Positions 15,119-22,958 of a stretch of DNA of 29,326 nucleotides are shown here, piece after piece. Where the stretch lies: the NCBI GenBank assembly GCA_905205085.1, contig CAJLCG010000022.1, positions 1 to 29,326 on the forward strand, read 5' to 3'. The stretch's first letter is position 1. Every line of letters begins with the position of its first letter. Both the position numbers and the translations under genes were made by a program. The notes under the pieces are model-generated. The model was not told where the DNA came from and ran no database searches. It saw only the letters and a program-made list of their open reading frames with translations. The stretch is from an uncultured Oscillospiraceae bacterium (GTDB lineage Bacteria; Bacillota; Clostridia; Oscillospirales; Oscillospiraceae).

Positions 15119-16967
15119 GGCCCAGCACCTCCATTGCCTGACGGAACACGCCCGCCCCGTCCAGGCCCAAATCTCGTTTCAGCAGGGATACCGCCCCGTG
15201 GGGCACGTAACCTGCACCGCAGTTGACCAACGCCGTCCGAGCGGATACTCCCGCCTCCTCCAGCGCCGCCAGAGCCCGCTGGCCTACACTGCCCTGCTCT
15301 GCACACTCCTCGGCTACCAGCAGAGCGCCGGTCTTTTTGACCGACTCCACCGCCAGCGTACAGTCCAGAGGAGTGATCACATTCCATTTCAGTACCTCGG
15401 CCTGGATTCCCTGCTGAGCCAGCTGATCTGCCGCCGAGAGCAAATCGTTGATTTCCATGCCATAGCCTGCCAAGGTAATATCCTTGCCAGTCCTTAATAT
15501 CACTGCATTTTCCTCGCCGGAGTCCTCCTGATAGCCTCCCTGGCCGCCCCGGGGATAGCGCACCGCCACCGGGCCGCTGTCCCGGCAGACTGCCTGCTCC
15601 AGCATCCGGTCCAATTCGGAGAAGTTAGCCGGCGCATAGACCTTCATCCCAGGGATGGTGTCCAGATAGGCCACGTCAAATACGCCGTGGTGAGTCTCAC
15701 CATCGTCTCCCACCAGACCGGCCCGGTCCACGGCAAACACCACGTGTAGATCATCGATAGCCACATCGTGGAGAAGCATATCGTAGCTGCGCTGCAAGAA
15801 CGTGGAGTAGACGGCAAACACCGGTACTGCTCCCTGCTTGGCCATGCCCGCCGCCATGGAGACGGCACATCCCTCTGCAATACCTACATCGAAAAACCGC
15901 TTGGGGAAGGCATTGGAGAAGGGAACCAGTCCGGTCCCGCTAACCATAGCCGCTGTGATAGCGCACACCCGTCGGTCGGTTCGGGCCAGACGCACTAAGG
16001 TGCGGCCAAAGACGGCGGAGAAGTTCTCTCCCCCGCTTTTGTTTGCCTTTCCGGTGGCTGGATCAAAGGGAGATACCCCATGGAATGCGTCCGGATTAGC
16101 CTCAGCAGGTGCAAAGCCTTTCCCCTTTACCGTCCTTACATGCAGGACTACTGGCTCATTTAAAGTGCTGGCATAGCGCAGGGTCTTGGTCAGCTGGGCC
16201 ACGTCATGGCCGTCCACTGGCCCCAGATAGGTAAAGCCCATATCCTCAAACATACTGCAGGGCAGCAGACTCTGTTTCAGCGCCTTTTTGATCTCGTGGG
16301 TCACCTTATAGATCTGCCGGCCCAGCCAGAAAGTATGCATCACCCGGCGGTAGCTCTGCTTAAAGCGCAGATATTTGGGCTTGAGGCGCTGCCGGGCCAG
16401 AAGCTGGGCCACGCCGCCTACGTTGCGGGTAATGGACATGCCGTTGTCATTGAGGATGACCAGCAGCTGCTGGCCGCATTGGCCCGCGTTGGACAGTCCC
16501 TCGTAGGCCAGACCTCCGGTAAGCGCCCCGTCGCCAATGAGGGCGAGCACCTTATAGTCCTCCTCCAAAGCGGTGCGGGCCCGGGCCATGCCTAAGGCCA
16601 CTGCCACAGAATTGGAGGCATGCCCGGCGATAAAGGCGTCGTGGATGCTCTCATTGGGCTTGGGGAATCCGGCAATGCCCCCATACTGCCGCAGAGTGGA
16701 CATCTGTTCCCGGCGGCCGGTGAGCATTTTGTGCAGGTAACACTGGTGCCCCACGTCGAACACCAACCGGTCCCGGCTGGTATCAAACACCCGGTGGATG
16801 GCTACGGTCAGCTCCACCGCACCCAGATTAGATGCCAGGTGTCCCCCGGTCTGCGACACGTCCCGCACCAGCTCCTCCCGCAGCTGCCCACACAGCGCGG
16901 CGGCCTCCTGGTCGGATATGTCCCTCAAAATAGGTCCGTTTTCACTTGTCTCATCTTTTCTTGTCAA
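15108..16967 (-). CDS. dxs: 1-deoxy-D-xylulose-5-phosphate synthase
   Basis: DXS condenses pyruvate and glyceraldehyde-3-phosphate with thiamine diphosphate, the entry step of the MEP isoprenoid pathway. The 619-aa length is normal. The ThDP motif runs from GDGALTGGLAYEGLSNAG to LNDNGMSI. The transketolase-like active-site histidine is in DVGHQCYLHK, and the second domain has FFDVGIAEGCAVSMAAGMA and RAGLVGDDGETHHG. The start is TTG at 16967, with GAGGGG upstream. It lies two genes downstream of ispA, which uses the isoprenoid units that DXS helps supply. Confidence 0.97.
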   Translation of the reverse strand: MTRKDETSENGPILRDISDQEAAALCGQLREELVRDVSQTGGHLASNLGAVELTVAIHRVFDTSRDRLVFDVGHQCYLHKMLTGRREQMSTLRQYGGIAGFPKPNESIHDAFIAGHASNSVAVALGMARARTALEEDYKVLALIGDGALTGGLAYEGLSNAGQCGQQLLVILNDNGMSITRNVGGVAQLLARQRLKPKYLRFKQSYRRVMHTFWLGRQIYKVTHEIKKALKQSLLPCSMFEDMGFTYLGPVDGHDVAQLTKTLRYASTLNEPVVLHVRTVKGKGFAPAEANPDAFHGVSPFDPATGKANKSGGENFSAVFGRTLVRLARTDRRVCAITAAMVSGTGLVPFSNAFPKRFFDVGIAEGCAVSMAAGMAKQGAVPVFAVYSTFLQRSYDMLLHDVAIDDLHVVFAVDRAGLVGDDGETHHGVFDVAYLDTIPGMKVYAPANFSELDRMLEQAVCRDSGPVAVRYPRGGQGGYQEDSGEENAVILRTGKDITLAGYGMEINDLLSAADQLAQQGIQAEVLKWNVITPLDCTLAVESVKKTGALLVAEECAEQGSVGQRALAALEEAGVSARTALVNCGAGYVPHGAVSLLKRDLGLDGAGVFRQAMEVLGRDQ

Positions 16968-17013
16968 GGTAACCCCTCACATCTCCCCGGCAGATTCACC
17001 GGTTCGGTCCTGA

Positions 17014-17472
17014 TCAAAGAATGATCGGCCCTACCAGACCAATGATGGTCCCCAAAAGCGCCCCCATGATCACCTGGGGCAGCGTATGGCCCAGATTTTC
17101 ATTCAGCCGCTTTTTCTGTTTCATCTCTTCGGGCATCTCGCGCCAGTGCTCGATCACATAGTTGAGCACCTTAGCCTGCTCTCCCGCTGCCCGGCGCACG
17201 TTGCACGCGTCGTACATCACCACTAGAGCAATGGCAGCAGACAAGGAAAACAGGGGGTCCCGCCATCCACACACTTGTCCGATGGACATGGTAGCTGCGC
17301 AGATAAAGGCGGAGTGGGAGCTGGGCATGTCGCCGCTGCCCACCATGCGCTTCAGATCCAGGTTCCGGTTTGCCACAAAGTGGATCACGGTCTTGATCAC
17401 TTGTGCCACAAACCAGGCGAAGATCGCCAGATCCAGAGTCAAGTTTCCGGTCAGAAAGCCTGTATGATCCAT
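17014..17472 (-). CDS. Divergent PAP2 family membrane protein (YuiD-like)
   Basis: This 152-aa protein has about four membrane segments and belongs to the divergent PAP2 (DUF212, YuiD) family. The altered phosphatase motifs are GSGDMPSSHSAF (around residue 45, the PSGH equivalent) and LGHTLPQVIMGALLG near the C-terminus. The start at 17472 (MDHTGF) has a GGGGG site upstream; the longer form from 17493 has none. It sits inside the nusB operon, between ispA and dxs. That invites a role in dephosphorylating an isoprenoid diphosphate, but no enzymatic activity is established for the family as far as I know. Confidence 0.85.
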   Translation of the reverse strand: MDHTGFLTGNLTLDLAIFAWFVAQVIKTVIHFVANRNLDLKRMVGSGDMPSSHSAFICAATMSIGQVCGWRDPLFSLSAAIALVVMYDACNVRRAAGEQAKVLNYVIEHWREMPEEMKQKKRLNENLGHTLPQVIMGALLGTIIGLVGPIIL

Positions 17473-17508
17473 ACTGCCCCCTTTCTCTCCCATTGGGAGA
17501 CGGTCGGC

Positions 17509-18390
17509 TTATTTCGTGCGTTGGGCCAGGGTGTTGGCCAGCCACACCAGGAAATCCCGGCTGGCAAACCCATCCAGAGCGGCCACAGCCTGAGCGGTGA
17601 GCTCCTCTACCAGCTCCCGGCTGCGCTCCAGACCCAGCAAGGAGACAAAAGTGTTCTTCTCCTTCTCCCGGTCGGACCCGGTGGGCTTGCCCAGCTCCTC
17701 GTCGGTGCTGGTCACATCCAAAATGTCGTCCTGGACCTGGAATGCCCGTCCCAGGCACTGGGCGTACCGGCGCACCGCTTCCCGCTGCTCGGGGCTTCCG
17801 CCGGCGGCGATGCAGCCCAGCTCAGCTGCGGCAGCAATGAGGGCGCCAGTTTTCAGGCTCTGGAGCTGCTCCAGCTCTGACCGGGTGAGGCTGCGCCCCT
17901 CTCCGGCCATGTCCATAGCCTGTCCGCCTACCATACCCTCCGGCCCTGCAGCCAGAGACAGGCAGGCCACTGCATCCACCCTCTGCTGGGCAGTCAGGTC
18001 CGCCTGAGTCAGGGCCTGGAAAGCAGCGGTGAGCAGACCGTCTCCCGCCAGAATGGCGGTAGCCTCCCCGTAGACCATGTGATTGGTGGGACGGCCCCGG
18101 CGCAGCTCATCGTCGTCCATGGCGGGCAGGTCATCGTGAATGAGGGAATAAGTATGGATCATCTCCACTGCGCAGGCAAAGGGCAGAGCGGCCTCTGGGT
18201 CGCCGCCACACATGCGGCAGCTCTCCAGCACCAGCACCGGCCGGATACGCTTACCTCCCGCCATCAGGGAGTACTCCATGGCCTCCCGCAGGTCGGCATA
18301 CCGGCCCATCCGGCCTACCCGCTCCCGCAGGGCCTCCTCCACCCGGGCCTGGGTGGCCTCATAGTGCAGGCGAAACACGTCCTGTTCCAT
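17509..18390 (-). CDS. ispA: Short-chain polyprenyl synthase (farnesyl diphosphate synthase type)
   Basis: This enzyme adds isopentenyl units to allylic diphosphates to give C10-C15 prenyl diphosphates. The 293-aa product has the first Asp-rich motif DDLPAMD (86-92) in HDDLPAMDDDELRRG and the second in FQVQDDILDVTS. The KRIRPVL segment that binds IPP is near residue 48. The residues before the first motif fit bacterial FPP/GGPP synthases of the IspA type. The ATG at 18390 abuts the xseB stop (TAAATG), with AGGAGGG 8-9 nt upstream. xseB-ispA is a conserved pairing. Confidence 0.94.
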   Translation of the reverse strand: MEQDVFRLHYEATQARVEEALRERVGRMGRYADLREAMEYSLMAGGKRIRPVLVLESCRMCGGDPEAALPFACAVEMIHTYSLIHDDLPAMDDDELRRGRPTNHMVYGEATAILAGDGLLTAAFQALTQADLTAQQRVDAVACLSLAAGPEGMVGGQAMDMAGEGRSLTRSELEQLQSLKTGALIAAAAELGCIAAGGSPEQREAVRRYAQCLGRAFQVQDDILDVTSTDEELGKPTGSDREKEKNTFVSLLGLERSRELVEELTAQAVAALDGFASRDFLVWLANTLAQRTK

Positions 18391-18627
18391 TTATTCTCCC
18401 TCCTGAAATTCCTGTTCCTGGGGCTGGCCGTCGGGGCCGGCGGTGAGCAGAGTCACCTTCTGCTCCGCCTGGTCCAGCATGGCGGTACAAGTGCGTAAAA
18501 TCCCGGCTCCCTCTTCAAAGAGGGCCATCGCCTGCTCCAGAGGGGCGTCACCCCGCTCCAACAGACTGACAATCTCCTCCAGCCGGGCGGTGGACTCCTC
18601 AAAACTCAACTTCTTCTTGGGCGCCAT
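18391..18627 (-). CDS. xseB: Exodeoxyribonuclease VII small subunit
   Basis: XseB is the short helical subunit that assembles in several copies with XseA to make exonuclease VII, which degrades single-stranded DNA. The 78-aa product has the family pattern LSFEESTARLEEIVSLLERGDAPLEQ-type, with FEEGAGILRTC following. The start is placed at MAPKKK (18627) because AAAGGA is 8 nt before it; an in-frame ATG at 18636 overlaps that site. It begins 23 bp after xseA. Confidence 0.94.
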   Translation of the reverse strand: MAPKKKLSFEESTARLEEIVSLLERGDAPLEQAMALFEEGAGILRTCTAMLDQAEQKVTLLTAGPDGQPQEQEFQEGE

Positions 18628-18650
18628 AGGGCACATCCTTTCCCGGCCTG

Positions 18651-19874
18651 TTATGGGGCCGTATCACACGCGTCGGTTTCTTCCACCCGGCAGACAAGCG
18701 CCCCGTCGGACACCCGCAGCCGGAACTGCTCTCCGGGCGCGGCGTCGCCGGTGTGGGAGATGATGCCTCCGTCTTCCTTCTGGGCGATGGCGTAACCCCG
18801 GCCCAGCACCTTCAGCGGACTCATGGCGTCCAGGGCGGCGGCCAGCTGTCCCGTCCGTGCCCGCTTGCCCGCCAGCAGGGCGGTCATGCTCTGGCTCATG
18901 CGGCGGCTCTGGTAATCCAGCAGCATCCGCTTGTCCTGGACATAGGCCTTGGGATCGGTGAGCATCCGACTCTTTCCCAGTCGCTCCAGCTGCTGGCGGC
19001 TGCGCAGGAGGCGCTGGAGCATGGCCTGCTCCATGCGCTGTCTGCTGCCCAGCAGAGCGGCGTATACCTCATTCTGATCAGGCACCGCCAGCTCGGCGGC
19101 ATTGGAGGGGGTAGCCGCCCGCAGGTCGGCCACAAAGTCGGCGATGGTCACATCGGGCTCGTGGCCCACGGCGGAGATCACCGGAATATTAGAGTCATAG
19201 ATGGCTTGTGCCACCACTTCTTCATTAAAAGCCCACAGGTCCTCCATAGAGCCGCCGCCCCGGCCGGTAATGATAAGGTCGGCGACCTGGTGGAGGTTGG
19301 CCCAGCGGATGGCGGCAGCGATCTCCTCCGCCGCTCCCTCTCCCTGGACCCGCACGGGCAGCACCCGCACCTGGGCCATGGGCCAGCGGGCTCCCAGGAT
19401 GCGCAGCATGTCCCGCACGGCGGCCCCCGCTGGGGAGGTCACCAGGGCGATGCGCCCCGGCATCCGAGGTAGGGGCTTTTTATGCTCCTGGGCAAAGAGG
19501 CCCTGGCGCAGCAGCCGCTCCTTAAGCTGCTCAAAGGCCACAAACAGATCCCCCGCACCCTCTGGGGTGAGGCGGACGCAGTACATCTGGTACTGGCCGT
19601 CCCGTGGGAAGACGGTCACCCGTCCGGCGGCAATAACCTGCATCCCGTTTTGTGGCCGGAAGCGCAGGGAGGCGGCGTCCCCCCGGAACATGACGCACCG
19701 CAAGGCCCCCTCCCGATCTTTCAGGGTAAAGTAGTGGTGGCCGGAGGGATACATCTTATAATTAGACAGCTCTCCCCGCACCAACAGACCGGACAGCAGC
19801 CGGTCCCGGTCCATAAAGCCTTTGATATACTGCCCCACCTGACTGGGGGTGAGGATGGATGCTTCCTGTCTCAT
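18651..19874 (-). CDS. xseA: Exodeoxyribonuclease VII large subunit
   Basis: XseA carries the catalytic and DNA-binding parts of exonuclease VII. The 407-aa product opens with an OB-fold domain (residues 1-110: LTPSQVGQYIKGFMDRDRLL, VRGELSNYKMYPSGHHYFTLKD). The catalytic domain follows (ALVTSPAGAAVRDMLRIL, ITGRGGGSMEDLWAFNEE, VGHEPDVTIADFVADLRAATPS) and then a coiled-coil C-terminus. The start is at 19874: it gives the conserved N-terminus and overlaps the preceding stop by 4 bp (ATGA). A longer frame reaching 20024 is just read-through over the upstream gene. Confidence 0.96.
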   Translation of the reverse strand: MRQEASILTPSQVGQYIKGFMDRDRLLSGLLVRGELSNYKMYPSGHHYFTLKDREGALRCVMFRGDAASLRFRPQNGMQVIAAGRVTVFPRDGQYQMYCVRLTPEGAGDLFVAFEQLKERLLRQGLFAQEHKKPLPRMPGRIALVTSPAGAAVRDMLRILGARWPMAQVRVLPVRVQGEGAAEEIAAAIRWANLHQVADLIITGRGGGSMEDLWAFNEEVVAQAIYDSNIPVISAVGHEPDVTIADFVADLRAATPSNAAELAVPDQNEVYAALLGSRQRMEQAMLQRLLRSRQQLERLGKSRMLTDPKAYVQDKRMLLDYQSRRMSQSMTALLAGKRARTGQLAAALDAMSPLKVLGRGYAIAQKEDGGIISHTGDAAPGEQFRLRVSDGALVCRVEETDACDTAP

Positions 19875-20815
19875 TGGGCTCTCTCCCGCTCCAGGGCACG
19901 CCAGGTCAGGATGGCGGTACCCATAGCGTTGTCGGTGGAAAAGCGGGGCTGGGCAAAGATAGCTCCGCACTCCCGCTCCATCACCTGGCGCAGCAGAGAA
20001 TTGGAGGCCACGCCGCCCGAGCACAGCACCGGAAGGCCAGGATACTGCTCCAACGCCTGCCGGATGGCCTTTACCACCGCCCGGGCCACCGTCTCCAGGG
20101 CAAACCGGGCCACCGTCTCGGGACTCTCCCCTTTTTGGACCATCTGCTGTACCTTATTCTCCATCCCCGACAGAGAGAAGGTGCAGTTCTCCACCTTGAC
20201 CGGGAAGGGTTTTACCTTCTCTGCCTGGGCACTGAGCTGATCCACAGCCTTTCCGGCAGGGAACTGGAGCCCCAGCAGCACACCGGTGCGGTCGATGAGC
20301 TGCCCGGCGGAGATGTCGCTGGTTCCTCCCAGGATTTCCGCTGTCATGGCTACTCCGTCCGGCTCCGGCTCAGCCCGAAGCAGCTCAGTAGTGCCGCCAG
20401 ACAGGTGCCAGGCCAAAAAAGGCCCCTCCAGCAGGTCCAGCCGTCCCGCGGACCAGGCCGCCGCTGCCAGATGCCCCTGCTGGTGGGAGAAGGCATAAAA
20501 GGGCACACCCAGCGTGTGGGCCAGGCACTGGGCCTGGCTGGTCCCTGCCAGAAAGCAGGGCATGTAAGAGCCCTCCACCGCCCGGGGGCGAGTGCTGGCT
20601 CCCACCGCCTGGATGTGCTCCAGCCGACCCTGGGACGCCAGCTGCTCCATCAGCTGGGGCAGCTGCTTGACGTGCTGGAACAGGGCGTCGCTCTGCCGCA
20701 GGCCCAGCTCCCCGGGACGCACCTGGAGCAGCTGTCCCACATTCTCCCCCTTCCGGCCGTCAAAGACCGCCGCGGAGGTGGTGTAGTTGCTGGTGTCCAG
20801 CGCCAAAACGGACAT
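19871..20815 (-). CDS. TsaD/Gcp-family paralog of unknown role
   Basis: This 314-aa protein has the ASKHA fold signature of the Kae1/TsaD/YgjD family. It starts SVLALDTSNYTTSAAVFD, as TsaD starts with an ETS motif. It has the metal-binding HxxxH as SHQQGH (His111, His115) and the loop WHLSGGTTELL (TsaD usually SGGHT). It ends with CSGGVASN and FSTDNAMGTA. It is shorter than canonical TsaD (~335-345 aa) and diverges at several normally invariant positions. True tsaD usually lies near tsaB/tsaE, which are 12 kb away here. I judge it a clostridial TsaD-like paralog rather than the t6A enzyme, but cannot exclude that it is the only copy. GAGGAGG precedes the ATG, and the gene overlaps xseA by 4 bp. 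Confidence 0.82.
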   Translation of the reverse strand: MSVLALDTSNYTTSAAVFDGRKGENVGQLLQVRPGELGLRQSDALFQHVKQLPQLMEQLASQGRLEHIQAVGASTRPRAVEGSYMPCFLAGTSQAQCLAHTLGVPFYAFSHQQGHLAAAAWSAGRLDLLEGPFLAWHLSGGTTELLRAEPEPDGVAMTAEILGGTSDISAGQLIDRTGVLLGLQFPAGKAVDQLSAQAEKVKPFPVKVENCTFSLSGMENKVQQMVQKGESPETVARFALETVARAVVKAIRQALEQYPGLPVLCSGGVASNSLLRQVMERECGAIFAQPRFSTDNAMGTAILTWRALERERAQ

Positions 20816-20817
20816 GC

Positions 20818-21312
20818 TTACGCCTCCTCGCCGGAAGACTCGCCCTTCTCCGGCTTGGCAGGAGTATCGGGGAACTCAGTGCGCACAAAGGTACCCAGGA
20901 TACCGTTAACAAAGGCGGCCACCTCCTGGGGCTCATACTTCTTGGTCATCTCCACCGCCGCGTCAATGGCCGCCGCGTTGGGGATATCCGGCATATACAG
21001 CACCTCATACATGGCGGTGCGCAGAATGGCCGCCGCCATGCGAGGGATACGGGCAAAGGACCAGCCCACCGCATAGCGGGCGATGTAGTCGTCCAGCTCC
21101 GGCCCGTGGGCGAATACCCCACGCACCAGGTCCCGGATATACCGCTCCTGCTTCTCGTTGGGGAACTGGTCGTACAGAGAGGACTCTCCTCCCAGCTCCT
21201 CAAATCGCTCCCGGGTCAGCTCGCTGTCCAGGACCTCCTCCGCACTCTGGGTACCAAACCCCAGAGAAAAGATCATATGCACCGCAATCTCGCGGGCCGT
21301 ACTTCTTGTCAT
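20818..21312 (-). CDS. nusB: Transcription antitermination factor NusB
   Basis: NusB pairs with NusE (S10) on boxA RNA during rRNA transcription. The 164-aa product matches the all-helical NusB fold, with TRSTAREIAVHMIFSLGFG at the start. The C-terminal half has RIPRMAAAILRTAMYEVLYMPDI-type and AAIDAAVEMTKKYEPQEVAAFVNGILG sequence. It is somewhat longer than usual (~135-150 aa), ending in an acidic tail (PAKPEKGESSGEEA). The start at 21312 has GGAGGAG upstream; the frame extends to 21363 without support. It is the first gene of the long operon that ends in recN. Confidence 0.95.
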   Translation of the reverse strand: MTRSTAREIAVHMIFSLGFGTQSAEEVLDSELTRERFEELGGESSLYDQFPNEKQERYIRDLVRGVFAHGPELDDYIARYAVGWSFARIPRMAAAILRTAMYEVLYMPDIPNAAAIDAAVEMTKKYEPQEVAAFVNGILGTFVRTEFPDTPAKPEKGESSGEEA

Positions 21313-21398
21313 AGTGACTCCTCCGTGGCGCAGTTGCCTGCGTTCATTTTCGTTTCCCGTCAAATGCTCTCTATGGAAACGCTGATTTCACAAGGTAT

Positions 21399-21404
21399 AT
21401 TATA
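21399..21404 (-). promoter_or_regulatory. Candidate -10 box for the nusB-recN operon
   Basis: A perfect TATAAT occurs on the minus strand, in an AT-rich stretch 87 bp upstream of nusB. I do not see a good -35 at 16-18 nt, so the promoter is tentative. It is the only strong -10 between the sleB-like terminator and nusB. Confidence 0.45.
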
Positions 21405-21490
21405 TACATGAATATGCAAAAAAGAAAGCCCTAAAATTCAGAAACCCATCTCTCCGGCTCTTCCTTTTCCCTTCAATCTCCTGAATATGG

Positions 21491-21529
21491 AAAAAACGTG
21501 ATCCGTCCGGATTTCCGGACGGATCACGT
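21491..21529 (-). terminator. Intrinsic terminator after the SleB-like gene
   Basis: There is a perfect 15-bp stem (21496-21510 / 21515-21529) with a 4-nt loop. On the minus strand it is followed by TTTTTT. It begins 4 nt past the stop codon. Confidence 0.92.
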
Positions 21530-21532
21530 CTC

Positions 21533-22495
21533 TTAAGCGTAGAACCGATGGCCGCCGATGACAGCCACACAGGTCTTATGTCGGGAGGCCCAGCTGTTGC
21601 TGCAGGAATCAAAGTGGGTCGCTCCCAGAGTTTCTTCTACCACACCGCCGCCCAGCACCAGCTTGGCGGCGATGACGCTGTTCTCATTGGGGGTGCGGTA
21701 AGCCAGCTTTCCGGACTGGTAGGTGGTGAACTGGTTCTTCTGGGACAGCACACCCACGATGGTGTTGGGATAGATGGGGTCGTTGACCCGGTTGAGCACC
21801 ACATTGCCCACCGCCATCATGCCCTCCAGGGGCTGGTTGCCGCTCTCGGCGTAAATAATACGGCACAGCCAGAACAGATCGTCCTGGTTATAATACTGAT
21901 CCGCGGGGGTCAGGGCACCGCTGCCCCGGGTCACGGCCACCACACCGGTGGCGGCGTTCCAGGTCAGGGAGGCGTCAAAGGCCTCGGTCAGTACAGACAG
22001 AGGAACCGTCACCCGGCCATCCACCAGCTGTACTCCCTCAGGGATGTACAGGTAGCGGCCATTGGCCACCAGATACAGCTGGCCAACCTTGGCGGTGAGA
22101 TTGAGCTTACTGCTGCTCACCGTTACGGTCTGGCTGCCGCCGTCCCAAGTGACAGAGACGGAGGGGTCCAGCTCCTTGGCCATGGGGACCAGAGCCACAT
22201 AAGTCGTTCCGCCCTGCTGCGTCTTGTTTACCTCTGAGGGAACCGCCTTGCCGTCAACCGTCAAGGTCCGGTCCATGTCCTCCACCAAGGTCAGCACGCT
22301 GGAGCCCGCAACCGCGGTCACCATGTGCGCCTGGTCTGCTTCCTGATCGTGAGTTTCGCTGGTCTGAACCAGCTGGGCCCCACGGGTCCCTTTCTCGGTT
22401 TGAAGCTGCTGGGTGGAATCCTCTTCCACACCGGCACCCATCAGGAGAAGCAAGGCAAAGGCGCTCAGCGTCAGCGAAAACAGCTTTCGTGTCAT
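21533..22495 (-). CDS. Secreted cell-wall hydrolase (SleB-like) with copper-amine-oxidase-type N-terminal domain
   Basis: This 320-aa protein is predicted to be exported and to cut peptidoglycan. A signal peptide is visible (TRKLFSLTLSAFALLLLMGAG). Residues ~75-195 look like a copper amine oxidase N-terminal-type stalk domain, often a wall-binding module in Firmicutes (LTVDGKAVPSE, YVALVPMAKEL, RYLYIPEGVQLVDGRVTVPLS). Residues ~205-320 are a SleB-type hydrolase domain, with the probable catalytic Glu in IIYAESGNQPLEGMMAVGNVV, then RVNDPIYPNTIVGVL. The start is ATG at 22495, 8 nt after AGGAG; the in-frame GTG at 22504 is too close to that site. SleB proteins are classically spore cortex-lytic enzymes, but this family also has vegetative members. 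Confidence 0.88.
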   Translation of the reverse strand: MTRKLFSLTLSAFALLLLMGAGVEEDSTQQLQTEKGTRGAQLVQTSETHDQEADQAHMVTAVAGSSVLTLVEDMDRTLTVDGKAVPSEVNKTQQGGTTYVALVPMAKELDPSVSVTWDGGSQTVTVSSSKLNLTAKVGQLYLVANGRYLYIPEGVQLVDGRVTVPLSVLTEAFDASLTWNAATGVVAVTRGSGALTPADQYYNQDDLFWLCRIIYAESGNQPLEGMMAVGNVVLNRVNDPIYPNTIVGVLSQKNQFTTYQSGKLAYRTPNENSVIAAKLVLGGGVVEETLGATHFDSCSNSWASRHKTCVAVIGGHRFYA

Positions 22496-22524
22496 TGTCT
22501 TCACTCCTATTTAGTTACAAAATT

Positions 22525-22543
22525 ATGTCAACAATTATGACAT
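22525..22543. repeat. Inverted repeat in the SleB-like gene leader
   Basis: ATGTCA-ACAATTA-TGACAT has 6-bp perfect arms with a 7-bp spacer. It lies 30-48 bp upstream of the start codon, downstream of the predicted promoter. The geometry fits a dimeric repressor site. No regulator is identified. Confidence 0.45.
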
Positions 22544-22567
22544 CAAAAGCAACGGGCTGTTACTTTT

Positions 22568-22604
22568 GTTACCACATTGTAACCAAATGGCCGTCCAGAA
22601 ACAA
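22568..22604 (-). promoter_or_regulatory. Promoter of the SleB-like gene with overlapping GTTAC inverted repeat
   Basis: On the minus strand, TTGTTT (22599-22604) and TACAAT (22576-22581) are 17 nt apart. The -10 box lies inside an inverted repeat, GTTAC (22568-22572) / GTAAC (22579-22583). The rest of this 315-bp gene-free gap (22605-22760) is AT-rich, with runs of T and no other structure I can support. Confidence 0.6.
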
Positions 22605-22760
22605 GGGCAAAAATCACTATACTTTCCTTGTTTTCCTTGTTCATTTTTTCTATTATACTGAAAAAAATATCGAATTTTTATAATTTCGCAGTTTTTTGTG
22701 CACTTTTGCCCCTTCTCTTTTTTCACAAACCAGTTCCGCTTTTACACGCCAGGTTTCCAT

Positions 22761-22790
22761 AAAAACAGCTCCGCCTGGGCGGAGCTGTTT
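22761..22790 (-). terminator. Intrinsic terminator after the decarboxylase gamma-like gene
   Basis: AAACAGCTCCGCC pairs with GGCGGAGCTGTTT (13 bp), followed on the minus strand by a short U-run (TTTTT). It starts 20 nt past the stop of the 42-aa gene. Confidence 0.88.
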
Positions 22791-22810
22791 CTAATTCTTT
22801 TCTTTTTCAG

Positions 22811-22939
22811 TTACTTCTTTCGGTTGTCCAATTTCTGCATCAGGGCCACCAGCAGAGCAATGATGCTCAGCACCACAAAGATACCCAGCATTCCCTGCCC
22901 CATCATCTCCAAGGCCAAGCCGATGTTTTCCATATTCAT
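22811..22939 (-). CDS. Very short OadG-like gamma subunit of a Na+-pumping decarboxylase
   Basis: This short gene encodes 42 residues: MNMENIGLALEMMGQG at the start, one strong membrane segment (about residues 17-34, MLGIFVVLSIIALLVAL), then a charged end LDNRKK. OadG-type gamma subunits begin with the same short lead plus a single transmembrane helix of the pattern GMxxVFxxL. Most continue into a Pro/Ala-rich soluble tail, absent here. It lies 19 bp after oadB, with AGGAGG 8 nt before the ATG, and a terminator follows. Its place beside the beta subunit supports the call; length alone would not. Confidence 0.75.
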   Translation of the reverse strand: MNMENIGLALEMMGQGMLGIFVVLSIIALLVALMQKLDNRKK

Positions 22940-22958
22940 ATTCGTCTCCTCCTCACTC

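Noticed and set aside
17484..17499. TCTCCC-ATT-GGGAGA hairpin between ispA and the PAP2 gene as a terminator
   Set aside because: Only 6 bp with no T-tract, inside a tightly packed operon.
19875..20024. N-terminal extension of xseA
   Set aside because: It lies in the coding region of the TsaD-like gene; the conserved start overlaps that gene's stop by 4 bp.
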